Position numbers and translations under genes: made by a program. Below are positions 25,232 through 32,675 of a stretch of DNA of 43,330 bases, in pieces. Within the stretch, counting starts at the first letter, position 1. Each line of letters opens with the position of its first letter. The stretch comes from Acidobacteriota bacterium (lineage in GTDB: Bacteria; Acidobacteriota; Blastocatellia; Pyrinomonadales; Pyrinomonadaceae): assembly GCA_029781855.1 (NCBI GenBank), contig JAKOVX010000055.1, positions 1 to 43,330 on the forward strand, given 5' to 3'. The notes beneath the pieces were generated by a model, which searched no databases, was not told where the DNA came from, and saw only the letters and a list, made by a program, of their open reading frames with translations.

Positions 25232-25936
25232 TCAACCCTTTAGAAAATCATAGGTAATGCGGACACTGATGCTGCCGTTCAGTATTTCCGGCGTTACCGA
25301 TACGGCTTTCATCTTGATCTTGCCTGCGTTTTGGATCGGGACAATGAAAGACACCTTGTCCAGCGTGAGGATCTCGATCGGATTGAGTTTTTTGTCGATC
25401 GATCCTTGCAGCATTTTGGCGATGATCGATCCGCCAAGTCCTCCGGTTCCGTTCAGATTCACGTTCAAGACATGTGCCCGGCCGATGAGCCGCTGGCCTT
25501 CGCGGTCAAATTCGAGGTCGATGTTCGCCTCCGCGACACCCGCAAAATCGACGCAGCCGACGAACGGTGGGGCGTAACTGCCCGAGAACGCGAGTGGGAC
25601 GATAATCTTGCCTTCCCGCATCCGGACGGCGGTCCGGACTCCGTTCATTTCGCGAAGGATCTTTACCGTCTCGCTGCAACCCGGCCTGTAATAATTTGCG
25701 TAGGAAAACACAGGGACCGTTGTTGTTCTGCCGAAAACATTCTGATCGGGATCGCTCCCACGATCAAATTTCTGCCCAAGCGTGAATTCCGGCGGATCAA
25801 AATTCTGATAGACGGAATCGAGCAACGCGTCAAAGAACGCCTCGTCTAGCGTGATCGTAATATCGGCCCGCTGCGCACTTGCAGCGGCAGCGATTATCAA
25901 AATAGTGAGACAGGCCGCGAAAAATCTTCGGTACAT
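25232..25936 (-). CDS. Exported protein of unknown function
   Basis: A 234-residue protein with a Sec signal peptide (cleavage after ASAQ, about residue 22). I do not recognise a family. The mature part starts DITITLDEAFFDALLD and has alternating strand-like segments. A VPLAFSGSY / CVDFAGVAEANIDLEFD / IGRAHVLNVNLNG series leads to an amphipathic stretch (GGSIIAKMLQGSIDKKLNP), then more strands. The layout loosely recalls lipid-binding TULIP-like or AsmA-like beta proteins, but that is only a guess. Two cysteines (Cys88 and Cys127) could form a disulfide. An AAGAGG precedes the ATG. It lies 84 bases after the KpsF-type gene on the same strand and may be co-transcribed with it. Confidence 0.65.
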   Translation of the reverse strand: MYRRFFAACLTILIIAAAASAQRADITITLDEAFFDALLDSVYQNFDPPEFTLGQKFDRGSDPDQNVFGRTTTVPVFSYANYYRPGCSETVKILREMNGVRTAVRMREGKIIVPLAFSGSYAPPFVGCVDFAGVAEANIDLEFDREGQRLIGRAHVLNVNLNGTGGLGGSIIAKMLQGSIDKKLNPIEILTLDKVSFIVPIQNAGKIKMKAVSVTPEILNGSISVRITYDFLKG

Positions 25937-26020
25937 AATGAAACCTCTTTCGTGGGTGTTTGTGAACCGGACGCCTGTTCGGATGAATTCGACGAGGAAG
26001 GCGTTGTTCCGAACTTTCCG

Positions 26021-26989
26021 TTAAAGCCCACTTTTGACGACGTCGTGGAGCCGCAGCAGACCGACGCAAACGCCGCCTGCATCGACGACCGGCAAAACCG
26101 AAATTTGAGACGGTCGGTCCTCCATCAACTGAAGGGCGTCGTAAGCGAGCATCCCGGGCGTCGCCGAGATCGGGTTTGCCGTCATCATCGCGGCGGCGTC
26201 AAGGTTCGCGAACGACGAGGTATCGATCCGCTCGATCGTCCGCCGGAGATCTCCGTCGGTCACTATACCGATCAGTTTCGCCTCGTCGTCAACGACGGTA
26301 ACCGCTCCGAGAGCAAAACCCGAAATCGCTTTGACGACATCGAGCAGTCCGGTCGAGGCCGTGACGTTGGGACATGGATGCATCAAGCTCTCGACCGTAA
26401 GAGTCAGACGCTTGCCGAGGCGGCCGGCAGGGTGATTAACGGCAAAATCCTCGACCGTGAGGCCCTTAGCTTCCATCAGAGTCATCGCGATCGCATCGCC
26501 GATGGCGAGGGCGACGGTGGTCGAGGCGGTCGGAGCGAGATTGAGCGGACATGCCTCTTTGTCCACCGAAGCGTCGAGCACCGCAGCAGAGCGTTGGGCA
26601 AGCGTCGAGGCGACATTCCCGACGATCGAGATCAAAGCGACCTCGCGGGCAGCCAACGCAGGAAGCATCCCGAGCAATTCGTCAGTCTCGCCGGAGTTGC
26701 TAAGCGCAATTACGACATCGCCGCGGCTGATGACGCCGAGACTTCCGTGCATTGCGTCCGACGGATGTAGAAAGACCGCGATCGTGCCTGTGCTTGTGAG
26801 CGTCTGAGCGATCTTTTGAGCGATCACGCCGGACTTACCGATCCCGAGCACGATCACCTTTCCCGAACAATTAATGAGCAGATCAATGACCCGTTCAATA
26901 ACCGATTCGGTGAGCCGTCGGGCCGCAGCGGCGATCGCGTCGGATTCGACTTTTAGAATTGAGGAAGCTCTCTCTAGATTTGTTGCCAC
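26021..26989 (-). CDS. kdsD: KpsF/GutQ-type sugar-phosphate isomerase (arabinose-5-phosphate isomerase)
   Basis: A 322-residue protein with a SIS domain (about 30-170) followed by two CBS motifs (about 195-315), the exact plan of D-arabinose-5-phosphate isomerases. The SIS block GKVIVLGIGKSGVIAQKIAQTLTSTGT, the HPSDAMHGSLG motif, SNSGETDELL and the His in NHPAGRLGK are all family signatures. These enzymes convert ribulose-5-phosphate to arabinose-5-phosphate, the first step to Kdo for lipopolysaccharide. No other Kdo gene is in the window, and a GutQ-like variant cannot be excluded. The start is a GTG with no strong ribosome site nearby. Only 84 bases separate it from the exported protein downstream. 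Confidence 0.92.
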   Translation of the reverse strand: MATNLERASSILKVESDAIAAAARRLTESVIERVIDLLINCSGKVIVLGIGKSGVIAQKIAQTLTSTGTIAVFLHPSDAMHGSLGVISRGDVVIALSNSGETDELLGMLPALAAREVALISIVGNVASTLAQRSAAVLDASVDKEACPLNLAPTASTTVALAIGDAIAMTLMEAKGLTVEDFAVNHPAGRLGKRLTLTVESLMHPCPNVTASTGLLDVVKAISGFALGAVTVVDDEAKLIGIVTDGDLRRTIERIDTSSFANLDAAAMMTANPISATPGMLAYDALQLMEDRPSQISVLPVVDAGGVCVGLLRLHDVVKSGL

Positions 26990-27048
26990 AAATGGAAGTT
27001 AGCCGTTTTCTTGCCGAAATCGCAAGCCAACCGACTTAATTTACCGAA

Positions 27049-27882
27049 CTACTTCGTCGGGACCGGTTTAAGGATATCGAGCACGAGCCGCCATTTGCCG
27101 TTGTAAAACTTCCAGATCTGGAGAGTGTCTCCGCTCTCGATCTTTCCGTCCGGGTCTTTCGATGTGTAGCCGGTCAAGAGATAAATGAGGTCGGCATCGC
27201 CGACCGGTTTAGAGGTTATGTCAACTGTGATCTCTCGTTGGTCTGCGTCGCTCCCCTTGGTGACCGACGACTTGCCCAAAATCGGCGGCCTGCCTTCGCG
27301 GTAGGAACGAATTTCGTCGCCGGCGTACTTTTGATATGCGGCGGCCATCCCTGATCGCTTTGCAACCGCCGCAAATCCCGCGATCGAAGAATTCAATTGC
27401 ACCTGTGCTCCTTCAGGTGCTCCGCGGTGCGTACTCGTTAGCCAGTCGGTCGAATATTTTAGCGGTTTATCGTGCGAAACTCCGATATCGATGACCCATT
27501 TGTATTTTCCGTCAGGCTGGAGCCGCCAGACCGTGATGAAATCGCCAAATGCGACCGGCGTATCGTCCTGGCCCTTTGGCCGGTATTCCCAATTGCCGGT
27601 CGTATATCCGATCTTCCCGTCAGAGGAGATATCAGCAAAATTAGGAGCCCAGCTAAGCAGGCTTTTAGAGGCCGCACGCTTTTCCCAGACCGTTCGCGCG
27701 TCCGTTCGCTCAGGCTCAAAAACGACCGCGCCGTCTGCCATGTTCGCCAGAAATGCCGCCTTCGTGCCCTTTTCGGCGGCGAGTTGAGCAAAAGCATGTT
27801 CCGCGTCAACCAATTTCTGAATCGCATTCTGAGCGGATGCCACTGAAGCGAACACAAAAAGAACAAAAAGATACTTGAGCAT
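27049..27882 (-). CDS. Secreted NTF2-like (DUF4440/SnoaL-type) protein
   Basis: A 277-residue protein with a signal peptide (MLKYLFVLFVFASVASAQ). It seems to hold two NTF2-like cone-shaped domains. The first (about 20-145) begins QKLVDAEHAFAQLAAEKGTKAAFLANMADGAVVFEP, the usual DUF4440 opening helix, and ends with WRLQPDGKYKWVIDIG. The second (about 160-275) ends with DTLQIWKFYNGKWRLVLDI, the same type of terminal strand pair. Such domains bind small hydrophobic ligands or act as simple isomerases, and here the role is unknown. It follows the EXORDIUM-like gene across a terminator-like hairpin, so expression may be partly separate. Confidence 0.75.
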   Translation of the reverse strand: MLKYLFVLFVFASVASAQNAIQKLVDAEHAFAQLAAEKGTKAAFLANMADGAVVFEPERTDARTVWEKRAASKSLLSWAPNFADISSDGKIGYTTGNWEYRPKGQDDTPVAFGDFITVWRLQPDGKYKWVIDIGVSHDKPLKYSTDWLTSTHRGAPEGAQVQLNSSIAGFAAVAKRSGMAAAYQKYAGDEIRSYREGRPPILGKSSVTKGSDADQREITVDITSKPVGDADLIYLLTGYTSKDPDGKIESGDTLQIWKFYNGKWRLVLDILKPVPTK

Positions 27883-27887
27883 AATGT

Positions 27888-27922
27888 AAAAGCGCCAGGG
27901 CGTCCGAGGACATCTTGGCGCT
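27888..27922 (-). terminator. Terminator-like hairpin after the EXORDIUM-like gene
   Basis: On the minus strand AGCGCCA and TGGCGCT close a stem, with GTCC/GGAC paired inside and TTTT following. The element ends just before the start codon of the NTF2-like gene, so it may also be part of that gene's leader. Confidence 0.55.
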
Positions 27923-27945
27923 AATCCAGTGAATATTCAACCTCT

Positions 27946-28893
27946 TTAGTTGTGGCCGGTATCCGTCATACAGAACCAACTGCCGTTCGAGTACATCAGA
28001 TTTCGCTGAATAAGAAAATCGCGAGAACCGAGATGCACGTTTGCAAAAGAACCGTTAGCCACCGTGTACTGGAAGTGGCCAAATGTCCAGGCGCACTTGT
28101 CGCCATTTTCGGCACCGGACGAATCGTACCATGCATTGAGATCCGGGTCGGAGGTCGCTTCCTCGAGTTCGTGGGTCATAACCGAGATCGAACCGTCAAT
28201 TCCGGGATTGCCGTTCGGGCTCACCGTCGCTTGGGCCGCGCAGCCCGAGAGGCAACGTTTTGCATTACCGACGAATGAATATTTGATATCGGATCCAGAT
28301 ATCGTCGCGTGGGTATGCCAACCGCAATATTGTGTACAGAACCCCGACGAAGCGGTCACGTCCGAGGAGGTTACGAGAAAGTAGATCCCGTTGGCATTCT
28401 TCGGGAGTTTACCACTCGTTATTGTATTGCTGACCAGAGTTTTGATCGCAGAGTCAGAGAGACGTTTGCTGGTGCCGGTTGCAGTGGCTTCACCGCCGTA
28501 GGCAACAGCACCCGAAATCGAACCATTCGGCGGATAGCTGGCATTGATGTTGAAATGAGTTGAACCTCCGATGTTTGCGGCCCAGTCACGAATGATCTGC
28601 TGGCCTGCCGGATTGTCAGATCCATTGGTCTGGTTCCAGTTGCCGTACCAAATGATGTAGATCGTCGGTGCATTCATCACCGGCCCACCGTGGTTGACTA
28701 GTGCTGTGGTCGCAGCGGTTCCACCGGTCGTTGCCGCGGCACCCCGCTTAGCCGACCCAACAAACCAATCGGTACTGCCAGATTTCGATCCGGTGATAAG
28801 ACCGTGATCGACCCTGCCTTGCGCGAATACGACTATGCCAAGCTGTGAAATGAACATAGCTAAGGCAACCAAGAGAAAGAATATTTTCTTCAT
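27946..28893 (-). CDS. EXORDIUM/phosphate-induced-protein-1-like secreted protein
   Basis: A 315-residue protein with a signal peptide (cleavage near VFAQ, residue 25). The core matches the layout of the plant EXORDIUM/PHI-1 family: an opening TIYIIWYGNW (78-86), then GIYFLVTSSDVTASSGFC (169-186), a second Cys in QYCGWH (190), YSFVGNAKRCLSGC (205-218), and SPNGNPGIDGSI (225-236). Next comes MTHELEEATSDPD (His241, Glu242, Glu245), where plant proteins have a different segment. That acidic HELEE motif resembles a metal site but is not HExxH. In plants the family acts in the cell wall in growth and carbon signalling. The bacterial role is unknown, and a secreted enzyme or carbohydrate-active protein is possible. 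CGAGGAG sits before the ATG. Confidence 0.8.
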   Translation of the reverse strand: MKKIFFLLVALAMFISQLGIVVFAQGRVDHGLITGSKSGSTDWFVGSAKRGAAATTGGTAATTALVNHGGPVMNAPTIYIIWYGNWNQTNGSDNPAGQQIIRDWAANIGGSTHFNINASYPPNGSISGAVAYGGEATATGTSKRLSDSAIKTLVSNTITSGKLPKNANGIYFLVTSSDVTASSGFCTQYCGWHTHATISGSDIKYSFVGNAKRCLSGCAAQATVSPNGNPGIDGSISVMTHELEEATSDPDLNAWYDSSGAENGDKCAWTFGHFQYTVANGSFANVHLGSRDFLIQRNLMYSNGSWFCMTDTGHN

Positions 28894-29261
28894 TTTGCTC
28901 CTCGAAAGTACTTTTTCTGAATTTAGATCTTTGACCCTAAGACTGGCATTTCGAACGGTTTATCACGGTGAATCGAGAAAGTCTATTACGTCAAGATACT
29001 GATGGACGAGTAGTGAGGATTACACCGCGAACGCACACGTTTTTTCAAAATGTCTAGAAACTTATACGCCCCTTCTTATTTGGTGTCAATCGAAAAAACT
29101 CGCCGTACTTGAAAATAATTTTCAACGTATTGGATCGAAGTCGGAATTTGGATGAAGGAGGGAAATTTCCGGCGGCCAGATCTCGCCGGATAATGCGCCA
29201 AAACGGCGGCTGTGAACATGCCGCCGTCAGTCGAAATGGATCGTTTTTCTCAAACAAACGA
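28894..29261. other. Gene-free gap with palindromes
   Basis: No credible gene. It holds the ribosome-binding region of the EXORDIUM-like gene at its left end and two GC-rich hairpins. One has arms TCCGGCG and CGCCGGA (29168-29190). The other has ACGGCGGC and GCCGCCGT (29203-29227). At its right end GATCGTTT/AAACGATC (29239-29263) overlaps the stop codon of the next lipoprotein gene. None has a T-run. They could be 3'-end stabilisers or dispersed repeats. Confidence 0.5.
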
Positions 29262-29909
29262 TCAGTGAAAGAAATCTTTCATATGGCCTTTAACATATGT
29301 CTCTATCGCCTTTACCGACTTCAGATCGACCAGATCGCCGTTTGCAAAGTCGTCGGTCGTAAAACCGCTGCCGTCATTCACATAGACCGCATTAGATGGG
29401 TATGATTCTTTCGCCCCGAGACAACTACCGGCCATGATCACGTCCATTTTGCCGTCGTTGTTCAGGTCCTTAAAACTGACAGCGTCGACCCAACATCCGG
29501 TAATGCCGGCAAAGGCGTCAGGCAACTCATAAACGCTCTCGCCGTCCTGATAAATGTAAAACGTCGATCCGCGGGGCAGGTCCTTTTCGTCGAGCATTTC
29601 AGACTTACTGCCGAACGTCGCAAAGCAACCATGCGGGAACGGTTCGTAGTCGAACGGGAACGACTGTTTAGCGATAAAGGTCTTTCCCGGCTGTTTCAGG
29701 TCGTTGCACTTCGACATGACTTCCCTTGCCGTCTTGACAGGTGCTTCGGGTGTGGGCGTGCCAGTTGGTTTCAATTCGATCTGCGAACCATTACCTTTAT
29801 TCGACGTTTTTCCGGTGCTTGAATTGTCCGTCTTTTGCTCGCTCGCCGAGCATGCGATGACCAATCCAATGAGAACCGAAATGACGAACACGATCTGCTT
29901 ATTTTTCAT
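29262..29909 (-). CDS. Lipoprotein with FG-GAP-like calcium motif
   Basis: A 215-residue protein with a lipoprotein signal (LVIAC, lipidated Cys about residue 20) and a Ser/Thr/Pro-rich spacer to about residue 58. The folded part (about 62-215) has a Phe-rich block (FPFDYEPFPHGCFATFG). Near residue 149 it has FKDLNNDGKMDVIMAG, the Asp-rich loop pattern of FG-GAP/VCBS and dockerin-like calcium sites. Three cysteines in the folded part may form a disulfide. No enzyme motif is seen. It is divergent from the M1-type aminopeptidase gene across 204 bases in which I find no strong promoter. Confidence 0.7.
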   Translation of the reverse strand: MKNKQIVFVISVLIGLVIACSASEQKTDNSSTGKTSNKGNGSQIELKPTGTPTPEAPVKTAREVMSKCNDLKQPGKTFIAKQSFPFDYEPFPHGCFATFGSKSEMLDEKDLPRGSTFYIYQDGESVYELPDAFAGITGCWVDAVSFKDLNNDGKMDVIMAGSCLGAKESYPSNAVYVNDGSGFTTDDFANGDLVDLKSVKAIETYVKGHMKDFFH

Positions 29910-30113
29910 AACTAATTTTTTGTTTCTACAGGCATTATCCTCATCTTACTGATATTTTGCGAGCTTCCTGACATTTTCGCTGCATTAACGGCTGTTATAG
30001 ACCCGCGGTTCCTGGCCCTAGCCGTTCTCCCAGAACAATTTTCCGTAATTTGCGTATCACTGCCTTACACAACGTAAAAACATTAGTTTTAGGCGGAGTT
30101 CGAAAATCACCTT

Positions 30114-31991
30114 ATGAAAAAAATCCTATTTGTTGCCCTCATTACGATCATCGGAACAGTTTCGGTAATTTCGCAGCAGCTTTACATGCCGCGGACTGTG
30201 AAAAAGGCATTCGCCGCCGGCACGCGTTCGGCGGACGGCAAGCCCGGACCGAATTACTGGCAAAACAAAGCCACTTATAACATCACGGTAGCGGTAGCCC
30301 CGCCGAATCGGACTGTCCACGGCACCGAGGAGATCACCTACGTGAACAACAGTCCGGACACGCTACGAAATCTGGTATTTCGGTTGACGATGAACGGCCA
30401 TTCGCCGCAAGCCGCACGCGAGCGTTCGATCTCGGCGGATTACGTTTCGACCGGAGTTCTGATCGACGAATACACGGAAAACGGCAAGGCCAAGGCATGG
30501 CGGCAGCAGATCGCCGAGACGGCGCAGGGCATAAGGCTCGACACGCCGCTCGCTCCCCATCAGTTGGTAAAGCTTACTTTCAAATGGCATTACGACGTAT
30601 CGGTCGAGAGCGGCCGCGAAGGTGCGATCGATCCGTCGACCTTCTTCCTGGCATATTTCTATCCGCGTGTCGCTGTTTACGACGACATCGACGGTTGGGA
30701 CCAATTCCCTTTTCTGGAGGGGCATGAGTTCTACAACGATTTCAACGACTACACGTTTCAGGTCATCACGCCGAAAAATTTCATCGTGTGGGCAACAGGT
30801 GACTTGCTAAACGCCGACGAGACGCTCCAGCCCAAATACGCACAGAGATTGAAGGCCTCGTTCACCAGCGACGATGTCACGCACGTGGCTACCGCGGACG
30901 AGCTTGCTAGTAGATCTGTAACGGCCCAGAGCGACACGCTCACGTGGAAATGGAGAGCCGAAAATGTGTCAGATGTGGCGATGGCGATCAGCGACCATTA
31001 TCTGTGGGACGCCGGTAGCGTCGTCGTCGACAACGCCACGGGCCGTCGTGCCAGCGTTCAGGCAGCCTACAACATCGAGGCGAAGGACTACGAGAAGATG
31101 GTCGAGTACGGCAAGCACACGCTGGACTGGGCGTCGAACAACTTTCCCGGCGTGCCGTATCCTTTCCCGAAATCGACGATCGTGCGGGGCTTTGCCGATA
31201 TGGAATATCCGATGATGGCGAATGATAGTACGTTCAAGGACCCGAACTTCGCTCGATTTGTTGCCGAGCACGAGATCCTCCATTCATACTTTCCTTTCTA
31301 TATGGGTATCAACGAGCAACGATACGGATTTATGGACGAAGGCTGGGCGACGGCGTTCGAGAACCTGATCGGCCGGGCCGATATGGGTAACGAAAAGGCC
31401 GATAATCTCTTCAAGCAATTCAGGGTCAGCGGTTGGATCAACCATCCAGACACCGGAGCCGATATCCCGATCATTACGCCTGGCGACTCGATGACCGGAC
31501 GTGCTCTCGGCGACAATGAGTACGGCAAAGCAGCGCTTGGATATCTTGCTCTGAAAGATATGCTCGGCGACGAGGGCTTCAAGAAAGCCTTGCACACATT
31601 CATGAACAACTGGCACGGCAAACATCCGCTGCCGTGGGATATGTTTAACTCCTTTAACGCTGGAAGCGGCAAGGACCTAAATTGGTTCTTCAATAACTGG
31701 TATTTCTCGAACGGTTATATCGATCTCGGTATCGACAAGGTAACCGAATCACCCGGCGGTGCCGATGTCACGATCAATAACGTCGGAGGATTTGACGCTC
31801 CGGTCGACGTCATTGCGACTTACGCCGACGGTACTACTGAGAAGTTCCACCAGACGCCGGCAATCTGGCAGAAAGATCAAAAACAGGCAACGGTTCGTAT
31901 TCCGGCTAAGAAGAAATTGACTTCAGTCCGATTGGACGGAGGCATTTGGATGGACGCTAACGAGGCCGATAATAAGTGGGAGGCGAAATAG
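30114..31991 (+). CDS. M1 family metallopeptidase (gluzincin)
   Basis: A 625-residue protein with a signal peptide or N-terminal anchor (MKKILFVALITIIGTVSV). An N-terminal beta domain (about 50-280) is followed by the catalytic domain. HEILH (386-390) and Glu409 in FMDEGWA, 18 residues further, form the HExxH-x18-E zinc site of M1 enzymes. GFADMEYPMM (359-368) takes the place of the GAMEN substrate motif. The catalytic domain ends with a helical part and a short beta-sandwich (about 565-620). The long ERAP-like C-terminal domain is absent, as in many bacterial secreted members. It likely trims peptides in the periplasm. The ribosome site is weak (GGCGGAG, rather far from the ATG). A promoter-operator for the next gene lies right after its stop. 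Confidence 0.92.
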   Translation: MKKILFVALITIIGTVSVISQQLYMPRTVKKAFAAGTRSADGKPGPNYWQNKATYNITVAVAPPNRTVHGTEEITYVNNSPDTLRNLVFRLTMNGHSPQAARERSISADYVSTGVLIDEYTENGKAKAWRQQIAETAQGIRLDTPLAPHQLVKLTFKWHYDVSVESGREGAIDPSTFFLAYFYPRVAVYDDIDGWDQFPFLEGHEFYNDFNDYTFQVITPKNFIVWATGDLLNADETLQPKYAQRLKASFTSDDVTHVATADELASRSVTAQSDTLTWKWRAENVSDVAMAISDHYLWDAGSVVVDNATGRRASVQAAYNIEAKDYEKMVEYGKHTLDWASNNFPGVPYPFPKSTIVRGFADMEYPMMANDSTFKDPNFARFVAEHEILHSYFPFYMGINEQRYGFMDEGWATAFENLIGRADMGNEKADNLFKQFRVSGWINHPDTGADIPIITPGDSMTGRALGDNEYGKAALGYLALKDMLGDEGFKKALHTFMNNWHGKHPLPWDMFNSFNAGSGKDLNWFFNNWYFSNGYIDLGIDKVTESPGGADVTINNVGGFDAPVDVIATYADGTTEKFHQTPAIWQKDQKQATVRIPAKKKLTSVRLDGGIWMDANEADNKWEAK

Positions 31992-32014
31992 TCCGGATCC
32001 GCTTTTCCGTGCGA

Positions 32015-32043
32015 TTGACAACTTTTTATATCCTAAATATGAT
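32015..32043 (+). promoter_or_regulatory. Near-consensus promoter of the HEAAH gene
   Basis: TTGACA (32015-32020), 17 bases, then TATGAT (32038-32043) is an almost perfect sigma-70 promoter. It starts transcription about 50 bases before the HEAAH gene. It is the best-matching promoter in the window. Confidence 0.75.
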
Positions 32044-32055
32044 TCACGGTGAATC
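32041..32055. promoter_or_regulatory. Operator-like palindrome over the HEAAH promoter
   Basis: GATTCACGGTGAATC is a perfect 7+1+7 dyad that overlaps the -10 box and the likely start site, the classic place for a repressor. A further half-site TGAATCACGG follows at 32061-32070. The regulator is not known. Confidence 0.6.
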
Positions 32056-32099
32056 ATCATTGAATCACGGAAAGTCCACAGCAGGAGGCGGGTATTGCG

Positions 32100-32624
32100 A
32101 TGGCTGATTTTACTTTGTATTTGAAATATAAGGGCGGATCGAGGGATTCACTCGAGAAGGCGGTCACCCTGCTGAAAGCCTATCTTCCAAAGGTCGTCGA
32201 GAAGAATGCAAACTTCAGCGGTTCGAACGCTGTTCTCGTCGACGACGGAACCACCCCGACTCTTGCCGAGACCGACGTCATCGTCTATGTGGTCCGGAAC
32301 ATCAGCAAGAGCGTCATTTCGGCCAAAGGCGGCAGCGTTGCCCTTGCCGAAGCGAATGAGAATGTACTCGGCCTTACCGACATAAGTAAAAAGATCTCCG
32401 AGGTTTATTTTGACCGACTTTACGAAGGTAGTCCGAAGGAACTGTCCGGCGCCGCTTTTCACGAGGCCGCACATATCAAGTCCAACATGGACAACTCGAT
32501 GCATACCGGTCAAGACGGATTTCTAAAAGCCTCGCCGGACTACAACGGCTCTCCGACCGATGACAATAATAAATTCCTGGCGAAGCATCTCGACCGAAAG
32601 GTAACGATGAACGGCAGCTACTGA
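32100..32624 (+). CDS. Small HEAAH-motif protein, putative zinc metalloprotease
   Basis: A 174-residue protein without signal peptide or membrane helix, so probably cytoplasmic unless exported by another route. I do not recognise the family. The N-terminal half begins with a helical segment and an alpha/beta region (ETDVIVYVVRN). The C-terminal half contains AAFHEAAHIKSNMDNSMHTGQDG, in which His121-Glu122-x-x-His125 is an HExxH zinc motif. His135 ten residues on could be a third ligand, as in short metzincin-like sites. The motif is in a helix-like context, so chance is not the best explanation. An AGGAGG ribosome site, an independent near-consensus promoter, an operator-like dyad and a strong terminator make this a compact, tightly regulated single-gene unit. 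Confidence 0.7.
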   Translation: MADFTLYLKYKGGSRDSLEKAVTLLKAYLPKVVEKNANFSGSNAVLVDDGTTPTLAETDVIVYVVRNISKSVISAKGGSVALAEANENVLGLTDISKKISEVYFDRLYEGSPKELSGAAFHEAAHIKSNMDNSMHTGQDGFLKASPDYNGSPTDDNNKFLAKHLDRKVTMNGSY

Positions 32625-32644
32625 TCTTTCTGCGATCTGACGGT

Positions 32645-32675
32645 AAAAAGGGGTGGTATCAACCACCCCTTTTTT
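32645..32675. terminator. Bidirectional Rho-independent terminator
   Basis: AAAAGGGGTGGT and ACCACCCCTTTT pair perfectly around a four-base loop, with T-runs on both strands. It ends the HEAAH gene (plus) and the alpha-2-macroglobulin gene (minus). Confidence 0.9.

Noticed and set aside
28964..28974. CACGGTGAATC shared with the HEAAH operator
   Set aside because: An 11-base match is expected many times by chance in a window this size, and no promoter is placed around it here. It is only worth revisiting if the dyad proves to be a real operator.
29054..29257. Minus-strand frame of 67 codons after the FG-GAP lipoprotein
   Set aside because: It starts with TTG, has no ribosome site and overlaps several hairpins. 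The composition is not protein-like for this genome.
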